From Tateyamaria sp. syn59 (GTDB lineage Bacteria > Pseudomonadota > Alphaproteobacteria > Rhodobacterales > Rhodobacteraceae), in NCBI RefSeq assembly GCF_007995245.1, contig NZ_VCBA01000007.1, forward strand, positions 1 through 64,000: a stretch of DNA of 64,000 bases. The letters are read 5' to 3'. Shown piece by piece: positions 45,341 to 53,938 of this stretch. The position numbers were made by a program, and so were the translations under genes. How positions within the stretch are numbered: position 1 is the first letter of the stretch; each line of letters opens with the position of its first letter. Under the pieces are notes generated by a model. The model did no database searches. It was not told the origin of the DNA and saw only the letters and a program-made list of their open reading frames with translations.

Positions 45341-46597
45341 ATGACAGACACAACGCTCGCCCCCGCACGCCAGCCCATCGTCAAACGCTACCCGGTCGTG
45401 CTGGTGTTTCTGGGCTGCCTCGCGCTCTTCACACTTGGCATCACCGTCTTGTCCGAAGGGTTTGGGATCGGCGTCATTTCGACCAGCTTCATCAAGACGC
45501 TGGGCAAGACGCTGTGCCTGTGCCTCGTGGCGCTCGCCATGGACCTTGTCTGGGGGTATTGCGGTATCCTCAGCCTCGGGCACATGGCATTCTTCGGCAT
45601 CGGCGGCTACGCTATCGGAATGTGGCTGATGTATGCCCGCACCGAAATTATCGTGGTGCAAAGCCTGGCTGCCGCACCCTTACCACCCACCGCGCAGGAA
45701 ATCTCGGACGGCATTGCGACACAGATTTTCGGTGTGGTCGGTGCCTCCGAATTCCCGCCGATCTGGGCATTCGCGCACTCTCTGCCGCTGCAACTGGCCG
45801 CAGTCGTTCTGGTACCGGGCCTGTTGGCACTGGTCTTTGGCTGGCTCGCCTTTCGCAGCCGGGTCACGGGCGTGTACCTCTCGATTCTGACCCAAGCCAT
45901 GACGCTCGCGCTGGCGCTGTATCTCTTCCAGAATGACAGCGGCTTGCGCGGCAACAACGGATTGTCGGGCCTGCAGAACCTGCCGGGCCTCGGTCACGTG
46001 CCGCAGTCGACTGTATCGATCTGGTTCTTCTGGGCCTCTGCACTGGCGCTGGGCCTCGGCTTTGTTCTGTGTACGTGGGTCGTTTCAGGCAAGTTCGGGT
46101 CGGTCATCCGCGCCATCCGCGACGACGAAAGCCGCGTTCGGTTCCTCGGCTACCCGGTAGAGGCGTACAAGCTTTTCGTGTTCACGCTGACAGCGGTGAT
46201 CGCCGCAATCGCCGGCGCGCTCTATTATCCGCAGGCCGGCATCATCAACCCGGCAGAGATTGCGCCCATCGCTTCGATTTACCTCGCCGTCTGGGTCGCC
46301 ATCGGGGGCAGGGGGCGGCTCTACGGGGCGGTCATCGGCGCCGCTTTCGTGTCGCTGCTGTCTACCTATTTCACCGGGGGACAGGCGCCGGACATCAACT
46401 TGGGCTTCTATACGATCCAGTGGGTCAATTGGTGGACCGTTCTGTTGGGATTGTCCTTCGTGGTCGTGACACTCTTTGCACCCAAGGGGCTGGGCGGGCT
46501 GTTTGACCTGATCGCGGCGCGCACCTCGCCCAATCGTCACGGCGCGGACCTTGGGCCCGACGTCGGTGCCCTGCGCGAGAAGGAGGCAGAGAAATGA
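45341..46597 (+). CDS. urtC: Urea ABC transporter permease UrtC
   Basis: Membrane subunit of 418 residues of the LivM type with UrtC traits: DLVWGYCGILSLGHMAFFG and QNDSGLRGNNGLSGLQNLPG. The coupling region is AVIAAIAGALYYPQAGIINP. The last 25 residues are polar. Its end overlaps the urtD start (ATGA). Confidence 0.95.
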   Translation: MTDTTLAPARQPIVKRYPVVLVFLGCLALFTLGITVLSEGFGIGVISTSFIKTLGKTLCLCLVALAMDLVWGYCGILSLGHMAFFGIGGYAIGMWLMYARTEIIVVQSLAAAPLPPTAQEISDGIATQIFGVVGASEFPPIWAFAHSLPLQLAAVVLVPGLLALVFGWLAFRSRVTGVYLSILTQAMTLALALYLFQNDSGLRGNNGLSGLQNLPGLGHVPQSTVSIWFFWASALALGLGFVLCTWVVSGKFGSVIRAIRDDESRVRFLGYPVEAYKLFVFTLTAVIAAIAGALYYPQAGIINPAEIAPIASIYLAVWVAIGGRGRLYGAVIGAAFVSLLSTYFTGGQAPDINLGFYTIQWVNWWTVLLGLSFVVVTLFAPKGLGGLFDLIAARTSPNRHGADLGPDVGALREKEAEK

Positions 46598-47334
46598 GTA
46601 CTCTTCTCGAAGTCTCGGGCGTGTCCGTGTCCTTTGACGGGTTCAAAGCCATCAACAACCTGACGTTCCAGATCGGCGAGGCCGAAATGCGCGCCGTGAT
46701 CGGACCCAACGGTGCCGGAAAGACGACCTTCATGGACATCGTGACAGGCAAGACCCGGCCGGATGAGGGACACGTGCTTTGGGGCGAGAAGTCGCAATCG
46801 CTGCTGTCCATGTCCGAAAGCCAGATCGCGCAGGCAGGGGTGGGGCGCAAGTTCCAGCGCCCAACCGTGTTCGAGGATCAGACCGTCGCTGAAAACCTGA
46901 TGTTGGCGCTGAAGAAAAAACGGGGGCCTCTGGCCGTGCTGGGCTTCCGAGCGTCTGGCGCAGATCAAAAGCGCGTCGTCGAACTGGCCGAAGAGATTGG
47001 TCTGTCGGCCGCCCTCGACCGTAAATCGGGGGAGCTGAGCCACGGCCAGAAGCAGTGGCTTGAGATCGGGATGTTGCTCGCACAGGAGCCCAAACTGTTG
47101 CTGGTTGATGAACCCGCGGCAGGCATGACCCCGGCGGAACGTGAACACACGACTGAAATTCTGGTGGAAGCGGCCAAGACGCGGGCCGTCGTTGTGGTGG
47201 AGCATGACATGGAATTCGTGCGCCGCCTGAATTGCAAAGTGACGGTCCTGCACGAAGGGTCGGTGCTTGCCGAAGGGTCCATCGACCATGTCACATCGGA
47301 CGAAGCGGTGATCGAGGTGTATCTTGGCCGGTAA
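46594..47334 (+). CDS. urtD: Urea ABC transporter ATP-binding protein UrtD
   Basis: ATPase of 246 residues with Walker A GPNGAGKTT, signature LSHGQKQW and Walker B LLLVDEPAAGM. The UrtD-specific GRKFQRPTVFEDQTVAENL and switch VVVEHDMEFVR are present. AGGAGG lies upstream of ATG 46594. Confidence 0.95.
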   Translation: MSTLLEVSGVSVSFDGFKAINNLTFQIGEAEMRAVIGPNGAGKTTFMDIVTGKTRPDEGHVLWGEKSQSLLSMSESQIAQAGVGRKFQRPTVFEDQTVAENLMLALKKKRGPLAVLGFRASGADQKRVVELAEEIGLSAALDRKSGELSHGQKQWLEIGMLLAQEPKLLLVDEPAAGMTPAEREHTTEILVEAAKTRAVVVVEHDMEFVRRLNCKVTVLHEGSVLAEGSIDHVTSDEAVIEVYLGR

Positions 47335-48031
47335 CCTGTTGGAAATTGAAGGGCTGACGCTGCATTATGGCGGCAGCGAAATCCTGCGCGGCGTGGATCT
47401 GTCGGCGCAGACGGGCGAAGTGACCTGCGTCATGGGCACCAACGGGGTCGGGAAAACCAGTCTGCTCAAGGCGATCTCGGGCACCCATGCGCGCAGCAGC
47501 GGGCACTACCGTCTGGGTGGGCAGGACATCGGAAAGCTCAGCGCGCACGCGCTGGCCCAGAGGGGCGTCGCATACGTCCCGCAGGGGCGCGAGATCTTTC
47601 CCTTTCTCACCGTTCAGGAAAACCTAGAAACCGGCTTTGCCTGCCTGCCGCGCGCAGAACGGCGCGTGCCGTCCGAGATTTTCGAGCTGTTCCCCATTCT
47701 AAAGGAGTTTCTCCACCGGCGCGGTGGCGACCTGTCGGGCGGGCAACAGCAGCAGCTTGCCATCGCAAGGGCGTTGGTGACGAAGCCCAAACTCTTGTTG
47801 CTGGACGAACCCACCGAGGGCATTCAGCCCAACATCATCAAACAAATCGGTAACGTCATCTCTACCCTGCGCGAACGGGGTGAGATGGCAATTGTTCTGG
47901 TCGAGCAGTATTTCGATTTCGCCTTTGACTTGGGTGACAGGTTCACAGTGCTCGAACGCGGGGCCGTCAAACTGGCAGGACCCAAGTCGGGTATCGAACG
48001 CGCCGCGCTTTTGCGCGCTGTTTCTGTCTGA
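47324..48031 (+). CDS. urtE: Urea ABC transporter ATP-binding protein UrtE
   Basis: ATPase of 235 residues with Walker A GTNGVGKTS, signature LSGGQQQQ, Walker B LLLLDEPTEGI and the UrtE-type IVLVEQYFDFAFDL. The best start is a TTG at 47324 inside the urtD end, with GAGGTG upstream; no ATG or GTG fits the family start. The 11-bp overlap suggests coupled translation. Confidence 0.92.
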   Translation: MAGNLLEIEGLTLHYGGSEILRGVDLSAQTGEVTCVMGTNGVGKTSLLKAISGTHARSSGHYRLGGQDIGKLSAHALAQRGVAYVPQGREIFPFLTVQENLETGFACLPRAERRVPSEIFELFPILKEFLHRRGGDLSGGQQQQLAIARALVTKPKLLLLDEPTEGIQPNIIKQIGNVISTLRERGEMAIVLVEQYFDFAFDLGDRFTVLERGAVKLAGPKSGIERAALLRAVSV

Positions 48032-48037
48032 TCGCGC

Positions 48038-48430
48038 CTAGCTCGCCACGCAGTACCGATCGACGATGGCGTTGATCTCTGACGCAACGATCGGTTTGCG
48101 CAAGTATCCATTCATGCCGTTCGATGAAATGGCGCCATCATCATGGTAATCGGCGTCGGCGGTTACCGCGATGATGGGAATATTCTTTGGCGGGTCCGAG
48201 AGTGCGCTGCGAATGCTGCGGGTGGCGTCCAGACCGGACACTTTGGGCATATGAATGTCCATCAGGATCACGCCATAGGCGTCTGGGTCCGCTTGCACCT
48301 TTTCCTGGCACTCCTGGCCATCCTTGGCGATTTCGAACTCATAGCCCAACGTGTGAAAAATCTCACTCATCATGTACTGGGTAAAGCTGTCATCCTCCGC
48401 CAGAAGGACCTTTTTGGATGGTGCAGTCAT
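48038..48430 (-). CDS. Single-domain response regulator
   Basis: Receiver-only protein of 130 residues with phosphoacceptor Asp58 (VILMDIHMPK), acidic Asp13/Asp14, Thr90 and Lys112 (YLRKPI). The IHMPKVSGLDATRSIR segment is typical of receivers paired with hybrid-type kinases. Its start overlaps the kinase stop (ATGA). No output domain is present. Confidence 0.92.
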   Translation of the reverse strand: MTAPSKKVLLAEDDSFTQYMMSEIFHTLGYEFEIAKDGQECQEKVQADPDAYGVILMDIHMPKVSGLDATRSIRSALSDPPKNIPIIAVTADADYHDDGAISSNGMNGYLRKPIVASEINAIVDRYCVAS

Positions 48431-49899
48431 GCCGCTGCCTCCTCAATATCCTGCGTGGGGATTCGTAGAGTGAACGTTGTGGTATAGTTGAGATAGTGCG
48501 ATGGGCTTGCAACCTCAAGATGTCCGCCCATCAGTTTCGCAAGGTCAGAACTGATGGACAGGCCGAGGCCAGTGCCGCTGTAGCGGCGTGTCAGGCTGTC
48601 ATCGACCTGCAGAAATCGTTCAAAAACGTTGCCTGCATCTTCGGGCGACAGCCCAGGGCCCGTGTCGGACACAGAGATTTCAATCATACCCCGATGGCCC
48701 TCGCCATGCTGGCCCCGACGCAGGTCGATCAGCATGGTACCGCTGGTCGTGAACTTCGCTGCATTGTCGCAAAGATTGTGCACGATCTGGCTGACCCGTT
48801 TGTTGTCCATACACACCGTTTCAGGCAAATCGTCCGCGACAGCGACCTTGACCTCGATCTCCTTGCCATAGCGTTTGACGGACCCGTTCGCGGTGTCACA
48901 CCATTGTTGCGCAATCGCGGCCAGGTTCGTCTCTTTCGGGTGGAGCTTCACCGCGTTCGCCTCCAGCCGGGACACCTCCAGGACGTTCGTCAGTTGCGCC
49001 AGCAGCACTTGCGCGGCCTCCAGCCCCGTTGCGGCCTGCTGTTTCTGGCGTTCTGGCACATCCGACATCTCGATCAGTTGAAACAGGCCCATCATTGCAT
49101 TCAGGGGCGTGCGCACCTCGTGGCTCATATTTGCCAGAAACCTTTTGCGAGCCATGGACGCGGCAACGGCGTCCCTCTCGGCTTTCTTGCGCTGGGATAC
49201 TTCGTTTTCGAGCGTGTCAATCTGCTGCGTCAAGCGTCGGCTCATGTCGTTCAGCGCCAGAACAATTCTGTCGATGGCATCGGTTCGATGCCGTGGACTG
49301 CGGTCAAGCGTCAGATCAAGCGCAGTGGCCCGCGATTTCGATGCATCGACCTGACGTACCACGTCCGTCAGATGGCGCGTCACCGTCCAATAATACAGTA
49401 ACAGGAGCGCAAAGGCGACGAGATAAGCCTTGATCAGGTTGGTGCCGACGAGTGCAAAGAACTGCGCCCACAGATCTGCCCATATGCTGTCGAGCGACAG
49501 GTAGATCGTCAGAGTTCCAATGGGTTCGTTCAGCCCGTTCAAATCGCGGACGAGGTCAAATTCATTGCGCCGTTCGGTGTATTCCGGATCGCCATATTCG
49601 AACATGTGTCCGGTCGTGGATTGCAACTGGACATGGGCGACCGCCGGATCCGACTGGATGCCGCGCAAAATGATATCGACCTGGTCAAAGTCGAATTGCC
49701 ATAGCGCGTTCTGCAACGGATCCACGGAGGTGGCACTGACACGATCCACGATCTGAAAGGCGGCCCCGACCTGGCGTTGGTAACTGAGGTATAGCTGTAT
49801 TCCGGCGGCAAAGGCCGAAAAGACAGTGCTGACCAGCAGGGTCATCACCACCAGGCGCAGACCCAGCCTGTCTCTCAGCGCTCTGCGAACGAACGTCAT
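48427..49899 (-). CDS. Membrane sensor histidine kinase
   Basis: Kinase of 490 residues. Two membrane helices (about 13-36 and 150-172) flank a periplasmic domain of about 110 residues (DPLQNALWQFDFDQVDIIL, the form seen with periplasmic-binding-protein partners). HAMP-like and coiled segments (about 175-245) lead to HisKA with His260 (NMSHEVRTPL). HATPase_c has Asn379, DTGPG (412-416) and GTGLGL (442-447). It lies between a binding-protein gene (3-bp gap) and a lone receiver gene. Confidence 0.93.
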   Translation of the reverse strand: MTFVRRALRDRLGLRLVVMTLLVSTVFSAFAAGIQLYLSYQRQVGAAFQIVDRVSATSVDPLQNALWQFDFDQVDIILRGIQSDPAVAHVQLQSTTGHMFEYGDPEYTERRNEFDLVRDLNGLNEPIGTLTIYLSLDSIWADLWAQFFALVGTNLIKAYLVAFALLLLYYWTVTRHLTDVVRQVDASKSRATALDLTLDRSPRHRTDAIDRIVLALNDMSRRLTQQIDTLENEVSQRKKAERDAVAASMARKRFLANMSHEVRTPLNAMMGLFQLIEMSDVPERQKQQAATGLEAAQVLLAQLTNVLEVSRLEANAVKLHPKETNLAAIAQQWCDTANGSVKRYGKEIEVKVAVADDLPETVCMDNKRVSQIVHNLCDNAAKFTTSGTMLIDLRRGQHGEGHRGMIEISVSDTGPGLSPEDAGNVFERFLQVDDSLTRRYSGTGLGLSISSDLAKLMGGHLEVASPSHYLNYTTTFTLRIPTQDIEEAAA

Positions 49900-49902
49900 C
49901 AG

Positions 49903-50649
49903 TTACGGATCAACATGCACGGCAAGGATGTCGGAAAGTGTTCCGTCGCTTTGCATCGCTTGCAATGATGCGTTGAAGTCGGACAGGATTTGGTCGCGGT
50001 TCGGGAAGTCCTTTCTCATGGCCATGTGAACCTCTTGCGATGTCATGACGCCCGGCACGAATTCGAGCTGGTCGTCCAAGGATGGGTCAAGCGTGCGCAT
50101 GGCGTAGTTCACCACATCCACACTGTCCAACGTCAAATCCGCACGGCCAAACGCAACCATCTGCAGTGCTTGCAGGGTTGTCGTGACGGTGACCTTGTTC
50201 AGGTAATCCGCCTTGTCGAACTCATCCTCGTACAGAAAACCGTCGCCTACAGCGATGGAGTGGGGGGCCAAATCTGCAACGCTTGTGAAACTGTGGCTGC
50301 CTCCGATCCGTTGGACCAGTTGCACATCCGTTGCATAGAACGGCTGCGAGTATTCAAGAAATTCGGTCAGACCCGGATCGAAGAACAGGCTGCCCACAAC
50401 ATCATATTCGTTGCGCCGCACACCATCCATGATGCGGGCCCAGGGGAGGACATCGCTGACGACGGTGTATCCGGCATGTTCAAAAACGGCCGAAATCACA
50501 TGCAAAGACATACCTTGTTCCGGCAGTTCGGCCCCTGAAAAGGGCGGCCATTCATCTGCAACGACGCGGATGGTCGGCTTGCCGTCGTCCGCATGGATGG
50601 CTGTCACAAGGCAGGCCCAAACCGCCAGCGAAAGGTAGAGAAGTCTCAT
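49903..50649 (-). CDS. Periplasmic solute-binding protein (PBPb type) of a sensory operon
   Basis: Protein of 248 residues with a signal peptide (about 1-20, ending AIHA) and a bacterial extracellular solute-binding family 3 fold. It starts IRVVADEWPPFSGAELPEQG and contains GSLFFDPGLTEFLEYSQPFY. No transporter genes accompany it. It is the first gene of an operon with a kinase and a receiver, so it probably presents a ligand to the kinase. Confidence 0.88.
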   Translation of the reverse strand: MRLLYLSLAVWACLVTAIHADDGKPTIRVVADEWPPFSGAELPEQGMSLHVISAVFEHAGYTVVSDVLPWARIMDGVRRNEYDVVGSLFFDPGLTEFLEYSQPFYATDVQLVQRIGGSHSFTSVADLAPHSIAVGDGFLYEDEFDKADYLNKVTVTTTLQALQMVAFGRADLTLDSVDVVNYAMRTLDPSLDDQLEFVPGVMTSQEVHMAMRKDFPNRDQILSDFNASLQAMQSDGTLSDILAVHVDP

Positions 50650-51043
50650 GTCGTCCGATCCCCGAAATCGTTTGGAGAAGTGGTGACATGAAAACGCTAT
50701 GTTCGCTTAATTTTCAATTAAAGGTGGCAGGTGCGTGTGCGAAAAGTGGGGACAGCGTGATCTTAAGGACATCGCCGCCGCACCCACATCCCAGCCGGAG
50801 GCCCGGCCATCTGCCTGTCCGAAAACAAGCGCCGGTGCTGCGGTGCCCACGCGCGCAGGCCGCTGCATCTTGGACATGATCTGTGTCCTTCAAAGGGCTT
50901 TGGAGATGCTGGAAGGGCACAAGGTACTGTATTTAATTTAGAAATTTCTACTAACTTTTTAGTTTGACAGAAATTTTACTTTGCGCCTAACGTAAAGACA
51001 GTCGGCAAAAACCGGCTCACATAGAAATCTGGGAGGATTAAAG
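50650..51043. other. Divergent region upstream of the glycerol-type importer
   Basis: 394 bp with no convincing gene; a 68-codon plus-strand ORF (50735-50941) lacks any recognisable domain. The 3' part (50939-50992) is AT-rich and holds two palindromes and a promoter, listed separately. Confidence 0.5.
50939..50993 (+). promoter_or_regulatory. Putative promoter and operators of glpV
   Basis: The perfect palindrome TAGAAATTTCTA (50939-50950) is followed by the dyad ACTAA-CTTT-TTAGT (50950-50963), directly upstream of a -35 TTGACA (50964-50969). A weak -10 (TAACGT, 50988-50993) follows at 18 bp. The start codon of the importer gene is 51 bp further on. The regulator is unknown. Confidence 0.5.
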
Positions 51044-52777
51044 ATGCGCAAGTATCTTCTCTCCGCGACGGCTGTTTGTGCAGTCATTGCGGGGCATGGG
51101 ACTGCTTTTGCCGACACGGCAGCAGCCCAGAAATGGATTGATCAGGAATTCCAGCCATCCACGCTCACGAAAGAAGAGCAGATGTCGGAGATGGAGTGGT
51201 TCATTCAGGCGGCTGAGCCGTTTTCCGGTATGGAAATCAACGTGCTGTCCGAGGGCATTCCGACCCACGGGTACGAATCCGAAGTGCTGACGAAGGCGTT
51301 CGAAGAAATCACCGGGATCAAGGTAAATCACCAGATCCTCGGTGAGGGCGAAGTGGTGCAGGCCGTCCAGACGCAGATGCAGACGCAACGGAACCTCTAT
51401 GACGGTTATGTCAACGACTCCGACCTGATCGGCACGCATTCGCGCCTGCAACTGGCCTACAACCTGACCGAACAGATGGCGGGGGATTGGGCGGATACGA
51501 CCAGCCCAACTCTAGACCTTGACGACTTCATGGGCATCCAATTCACCACGGGCCCCGACGGCAACCTCTACCAGCTGCCCGACCAGCAGTTCGCAAACCT
51601 CTACTGGTTCCGCAAGGACTGGTTCGACAACGAGGAGTACAAGGCCGCGTTCCAGGCCAAGTACGGCTATGAACTCGGTGTTCCGGTCAACTGGTCCGCT
51701 TACGAAGACATCGCCGAGTTCTTTAGCGAGGACGTCAAGGAAATCGACGGCGTCGCGATCTACGGCCACATGGACTACGGCAAACGCGCGCCCGACCTCG
51801 GCTGGCGCATGACCGATGCCTGGCTGTCGATGGCCGGTGCCGGCTCTGTGGGTGAGCCCAACGGCGTGCCCATCGACGAATGGGGCATCCGCATGGAAGC
51901 CGGATCCTGCAACCCCAACGGCGCAAGCGTCACCCGCGGTGGTGCTGCAAACGGGCCGGCGGCGGTCTACGCGATCCGCAAGTGGGACGAATGGCTGCGC
52001 GCCTACGCGCCACCCGGAGCGGCCTCCTACGACTTCTACCAGTCGCTGCCCGCCTTGGCCCAGGGCAACGTGGCCCAGCAGATCTTTTGGTACACGGCCT
52101 TCACCGCCGACATGGTCAAGCCGCAATCCGAAGGCAACAACACGGTGGACGAGGATGGCATGCCGCTCTGGCGGATGGCGCCCAGCCCGCATGGACCATA
52201 CTGGACCGAAGGGCAGAAGGTTGGCTACCAGGATGTTGGGTCTTGGACCTTCCTGAAATCCACACCTTCGGACCGCGCGCAAGCGGCCTGGCTGTACGCT
52301 CAGTTCGTGACGTCCAAGACTGTCGACGTGAAAAAGTCCCACGTGGGTCTGACCTTCATCCGCGACAGCTCGGTCAACCATGAGTCGTTCACTGAACGTG
52401 CCCCCAAACTGGGGGGGCTGGTTGAGTTCTACCGTTCGCCCGACCGCGTGGCCTGGTCGCCCACTGGCATCAACGTGCCGGACTATCCGAAGCTGGCCCA
52501 AATCTGGTGGCAGCAGATCGGTGACGTGAACTCGGGCGCCTTCACGCCTCAGGAAGCGATGGACCGTCTGGCCGAGGAGATGGACATCACAATGGCCCGG
52601 ATGCAGCAAGCGGATGAAGCCGCTGGTGTCTATGGTGGCTGCGGCCCGCGCCTGAACGAAGAGCGCGACGCGGAGTGGTGGTTCGCCAATGGCGGCGCCA
52701 AGCCGAAGCTGGAGAACGAAAAGCCGCAGGGCGAGACCGTCAACTACGACGAGCTGGTCGCGCGCTGGCAGCAGTAA
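51044..52777 (+). CDS. glpV: Glycerol-type ABC importer substrate-binding protein
   Basis: Large periplasmic binding protein of 577 residues with a signal peptide (about 1-23, ending TAFA). It is of the extracellular solute-binding family 1 type. The length, the gene order (SBP, two ATPases, two permeases, DUF2160) and segments such as LYQLPDQQFANLYWFRKDWF match the rhizobial glycerol importer GlpSTPQUV. GGGAGGA lies ahead of ATG 51044. The glpD/glpR genes that accompany it in rhizobia are not in this window. Confidence 0.85.
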   Translation: MRKYLLSATAVCAVIAGHGTAFADTAAAQKWIDQEFQPSTLTKEEQMSEMEWFIQAAEPFSGMEINVLSEGIPTHGYESEVLTKAFEEITGIKVNHQILGEGEVVQAVQTQMQTQRNLYDGYVNDSDLIGTHSRLQLAYNLTEQMAGDWADTTSPTLDLDDFMGIQFTTGPDGNLYQLPDQQFANLYWFRKDWFDNEEYKAAFQAKYGYELGVPVNWSAYEDIAEFFSEDVKEIDGVAIYGHMDYGKRAPDLGWRMTDAWLSMAGAGSVGEPNGVPIDEWGIRMEAGSCNPNGASVTRGGAANGPAAVYAIRKWDEWLRAYAPPGAASYDFYQSLPALAQGNVAQQIFWYTAFTADMVKPQSEGNNTVDEDGMPLWRMAPSPHGPYWTEGQKVGYQDVGSWTFLKSTPSDRAQAAWLYAQFVTSKTVDVKKSHVGLTFIRDSSVNHESFTERAPKLGGLVEFYRSPDRVAWSPTGINVPDYPKLAQIWWQQIGDVNSGAFTPQEAMDRLAEEMDITMARMQQADEAAGVYGGCGPRLNEERDAEWWFANGGAKPKLENEKPQGETVNYDELVARWQQ

Positions 52778-52786
52778 CTCCCCGTG

Positions 52787-52815
52787 GGCCCGCCCCTGTC
52801 GAGTGGGGGCGGGCC
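52787..52815 (+). other. First hairpin after glpV
   Basis: GGCCCGCCCC (52787-52796) pairs perfectly with GGGGCGGGCC (52806-52815) around a 9-nt loop. It lies directly upstream of a second hairpin with a T-tract and may protect the glpV message. Confidence 0.6.
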
Positions 52816-52821
52816 GACTTG

Positions 52822-52851
52822 GGCCGGGGCATGACGAAGCCCCGGCCTTTT
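52822..52851 (+). terminator. Attenuator/terminator between glpV and glpS
   Basis: GGCCGGGGC (52822-52830) and GCCCCGGCC (52839-52847) form a perfect 9-bp stem with an 8-nt loop, followed by TTTT. This is a rho-independent-type signal 45 bp after glpV and 22 bp before glpS, so the downstream genes probably depend on read-through. Confidence 0.75.
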
Positions 52852-52873
52852 ACGGACACAAGGTTTCCAAAAA

Positions 52874-53938
52874 ATGACAATCGAGCTGAAATCGGCGGTC
52901 AAGACGATCCGCGGGATCACCCATATCAAGCCGACCTCACTGGTGCTGGAGACGGGGCATTTCAATGTCCTGCTCGGGCAGACCGGATCGGGCAAGACGT
53001 CCCTGATCAAGCTGATGGCTGGCCTGGATCCGCTGGCGTCGGGCGAGGTCTGGATGGACGGGCGCGACGTGTCGAAACTGTCGACGCAGAAGCGTAACAT
53101 CAGCCTCGTGCACCAGTTCTTTGTCAACTATCCGCAGATGACAGTCTTCGATAACATCGCCTCCCCCTTGCGGGTTGCAGGCATGGCGAAGTCCGAAATT
53201 CAGGGCCGTGTGGAAGAGGCGGCCGACATCCTGCAATTGCGCCCCATGCTGAACCGCCGCCCGCAGGAACTGTCGGGCGGGCAGCAGCAGCGCTGTGCCT
53301 TGGCCCGTGCGATTGCCAAGGAAAGCCGGGCAGTGTTTCTGGATGAGCCGCTGGCGAACCTTGACTACAAGTTGCGCGAGGAGTTGCGGGAGCAGTTGCC
53401 CGAGCTGTTTGCGGAGCGGGGTGCCGTGGTGGTCTATGCGACCTCCGAACCGGAAGAGGCGCTGCTGCTCGGCGGTAGGACTGCGCTGATGGATGACGGG
53501 GTTGTCACGCAGTTCGGACCGACGGCGGAGATTTACCGCAAACCTGGCAATCTGACAGCAGCCCGTGTTTTCTCGGACCCGCCGATCAATGCTGCGCGGA
53601 TGTCGAAGGTGGGGACTACCGCGACGTTGGATACGGGCGCGAGTTGGACTGTTTCGGGGGCTGCGGCGGACTTGGCTGATGGGGATTACACGCTCGCCAT
53701 TCGCCCGCATCACGTCACACCTGTCCCCGCGGGGACAGATTATGTGAAATTATCCGGTAAGGTTTTGGTAACCGAATTGTCCGGGTCCGAGTCCAGTGCG
53801 CATTTCGAATTGGGCGCAGAAGGGTGGGTTTCCCTGGCCCACGGGGTGCACCCCTACGAGGTTGGCGAGGCGCATGATTTCTACATGGACGCCAGCCAGG
53901 CATTTTATTTCTCCGAAGACGGGAGGCTCGTGGCCTGA
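52874..53938 (+). CDS. glpS: Glycerol-type ABC importer ATP-binding protein 1
   Basis: ATPase of 354 residues with Walker A GQTGSGKTS, signature LSGGQQQR, Walker B AVFLDEPLANLD and a TOBE-type C-terminal region (about 285-354). The switch position reads YATSEPEE, with no canonical histidine. A palindromic repeat lies in frame at 53721-53752 (residues about 283-293, TPVPAGTDYVK). The stop overlaps the next ATG (TGATG). Confidence 0.88.
   Translation: MTIELKSAVKTIRGITHIKPTSLVLETGHFNVLLGQTGSGKTSLIKLMAGLDPLASGEVWMDGRDVSKLSTQKRNISLVHQFFVNYPQMTVFDNIASPLRVAGMAKSEIQGRVEEAADILQLRPMLNRRPQELSGGQQQRCALARAIAKESRAVFLDEPLANLDYKLREELREQLPELFAERGAVVVYATSEPEEALLLGGRTALMDDGVVTQFGPTAEIYRKPGNLTAARVFSDPPINAARMSKVGTTATLDTGASWTVSGAAADLADGDYTLAIRPHHVTPVPAGTDYVKLSGKVLVTELSGSESSAHFELGAEGWVSLAHGVHPYEVGEAHDFYMDASQAFYFSEDGRLVA
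53721..53752 (+). repeat. Dispersed palindromic repeat, copy inside glpS
   Basis: Same 32-bp unit as at 25136-25167 (29 of 32 bases identical), with the perfect palindrome TGTCCCCGCGGGGACA at 53722-53737. The element is in frame and codes for part of the TOBE-like region, so the protein has accommodated it. Confidence 0.7.

Noticed and set aside
44477-45661. Minus-strand ORF of 394 codons opposite urtB and urtC
   Set aside because: Antisense to confirmed permease genes and no protein family pattern.
50735-50941. 68-codon plus-strand ORF upstream of glpV
   Set aside because: No Shine-Dalgarno site and no protein pattern; it ends in the AT-rich promoter region.
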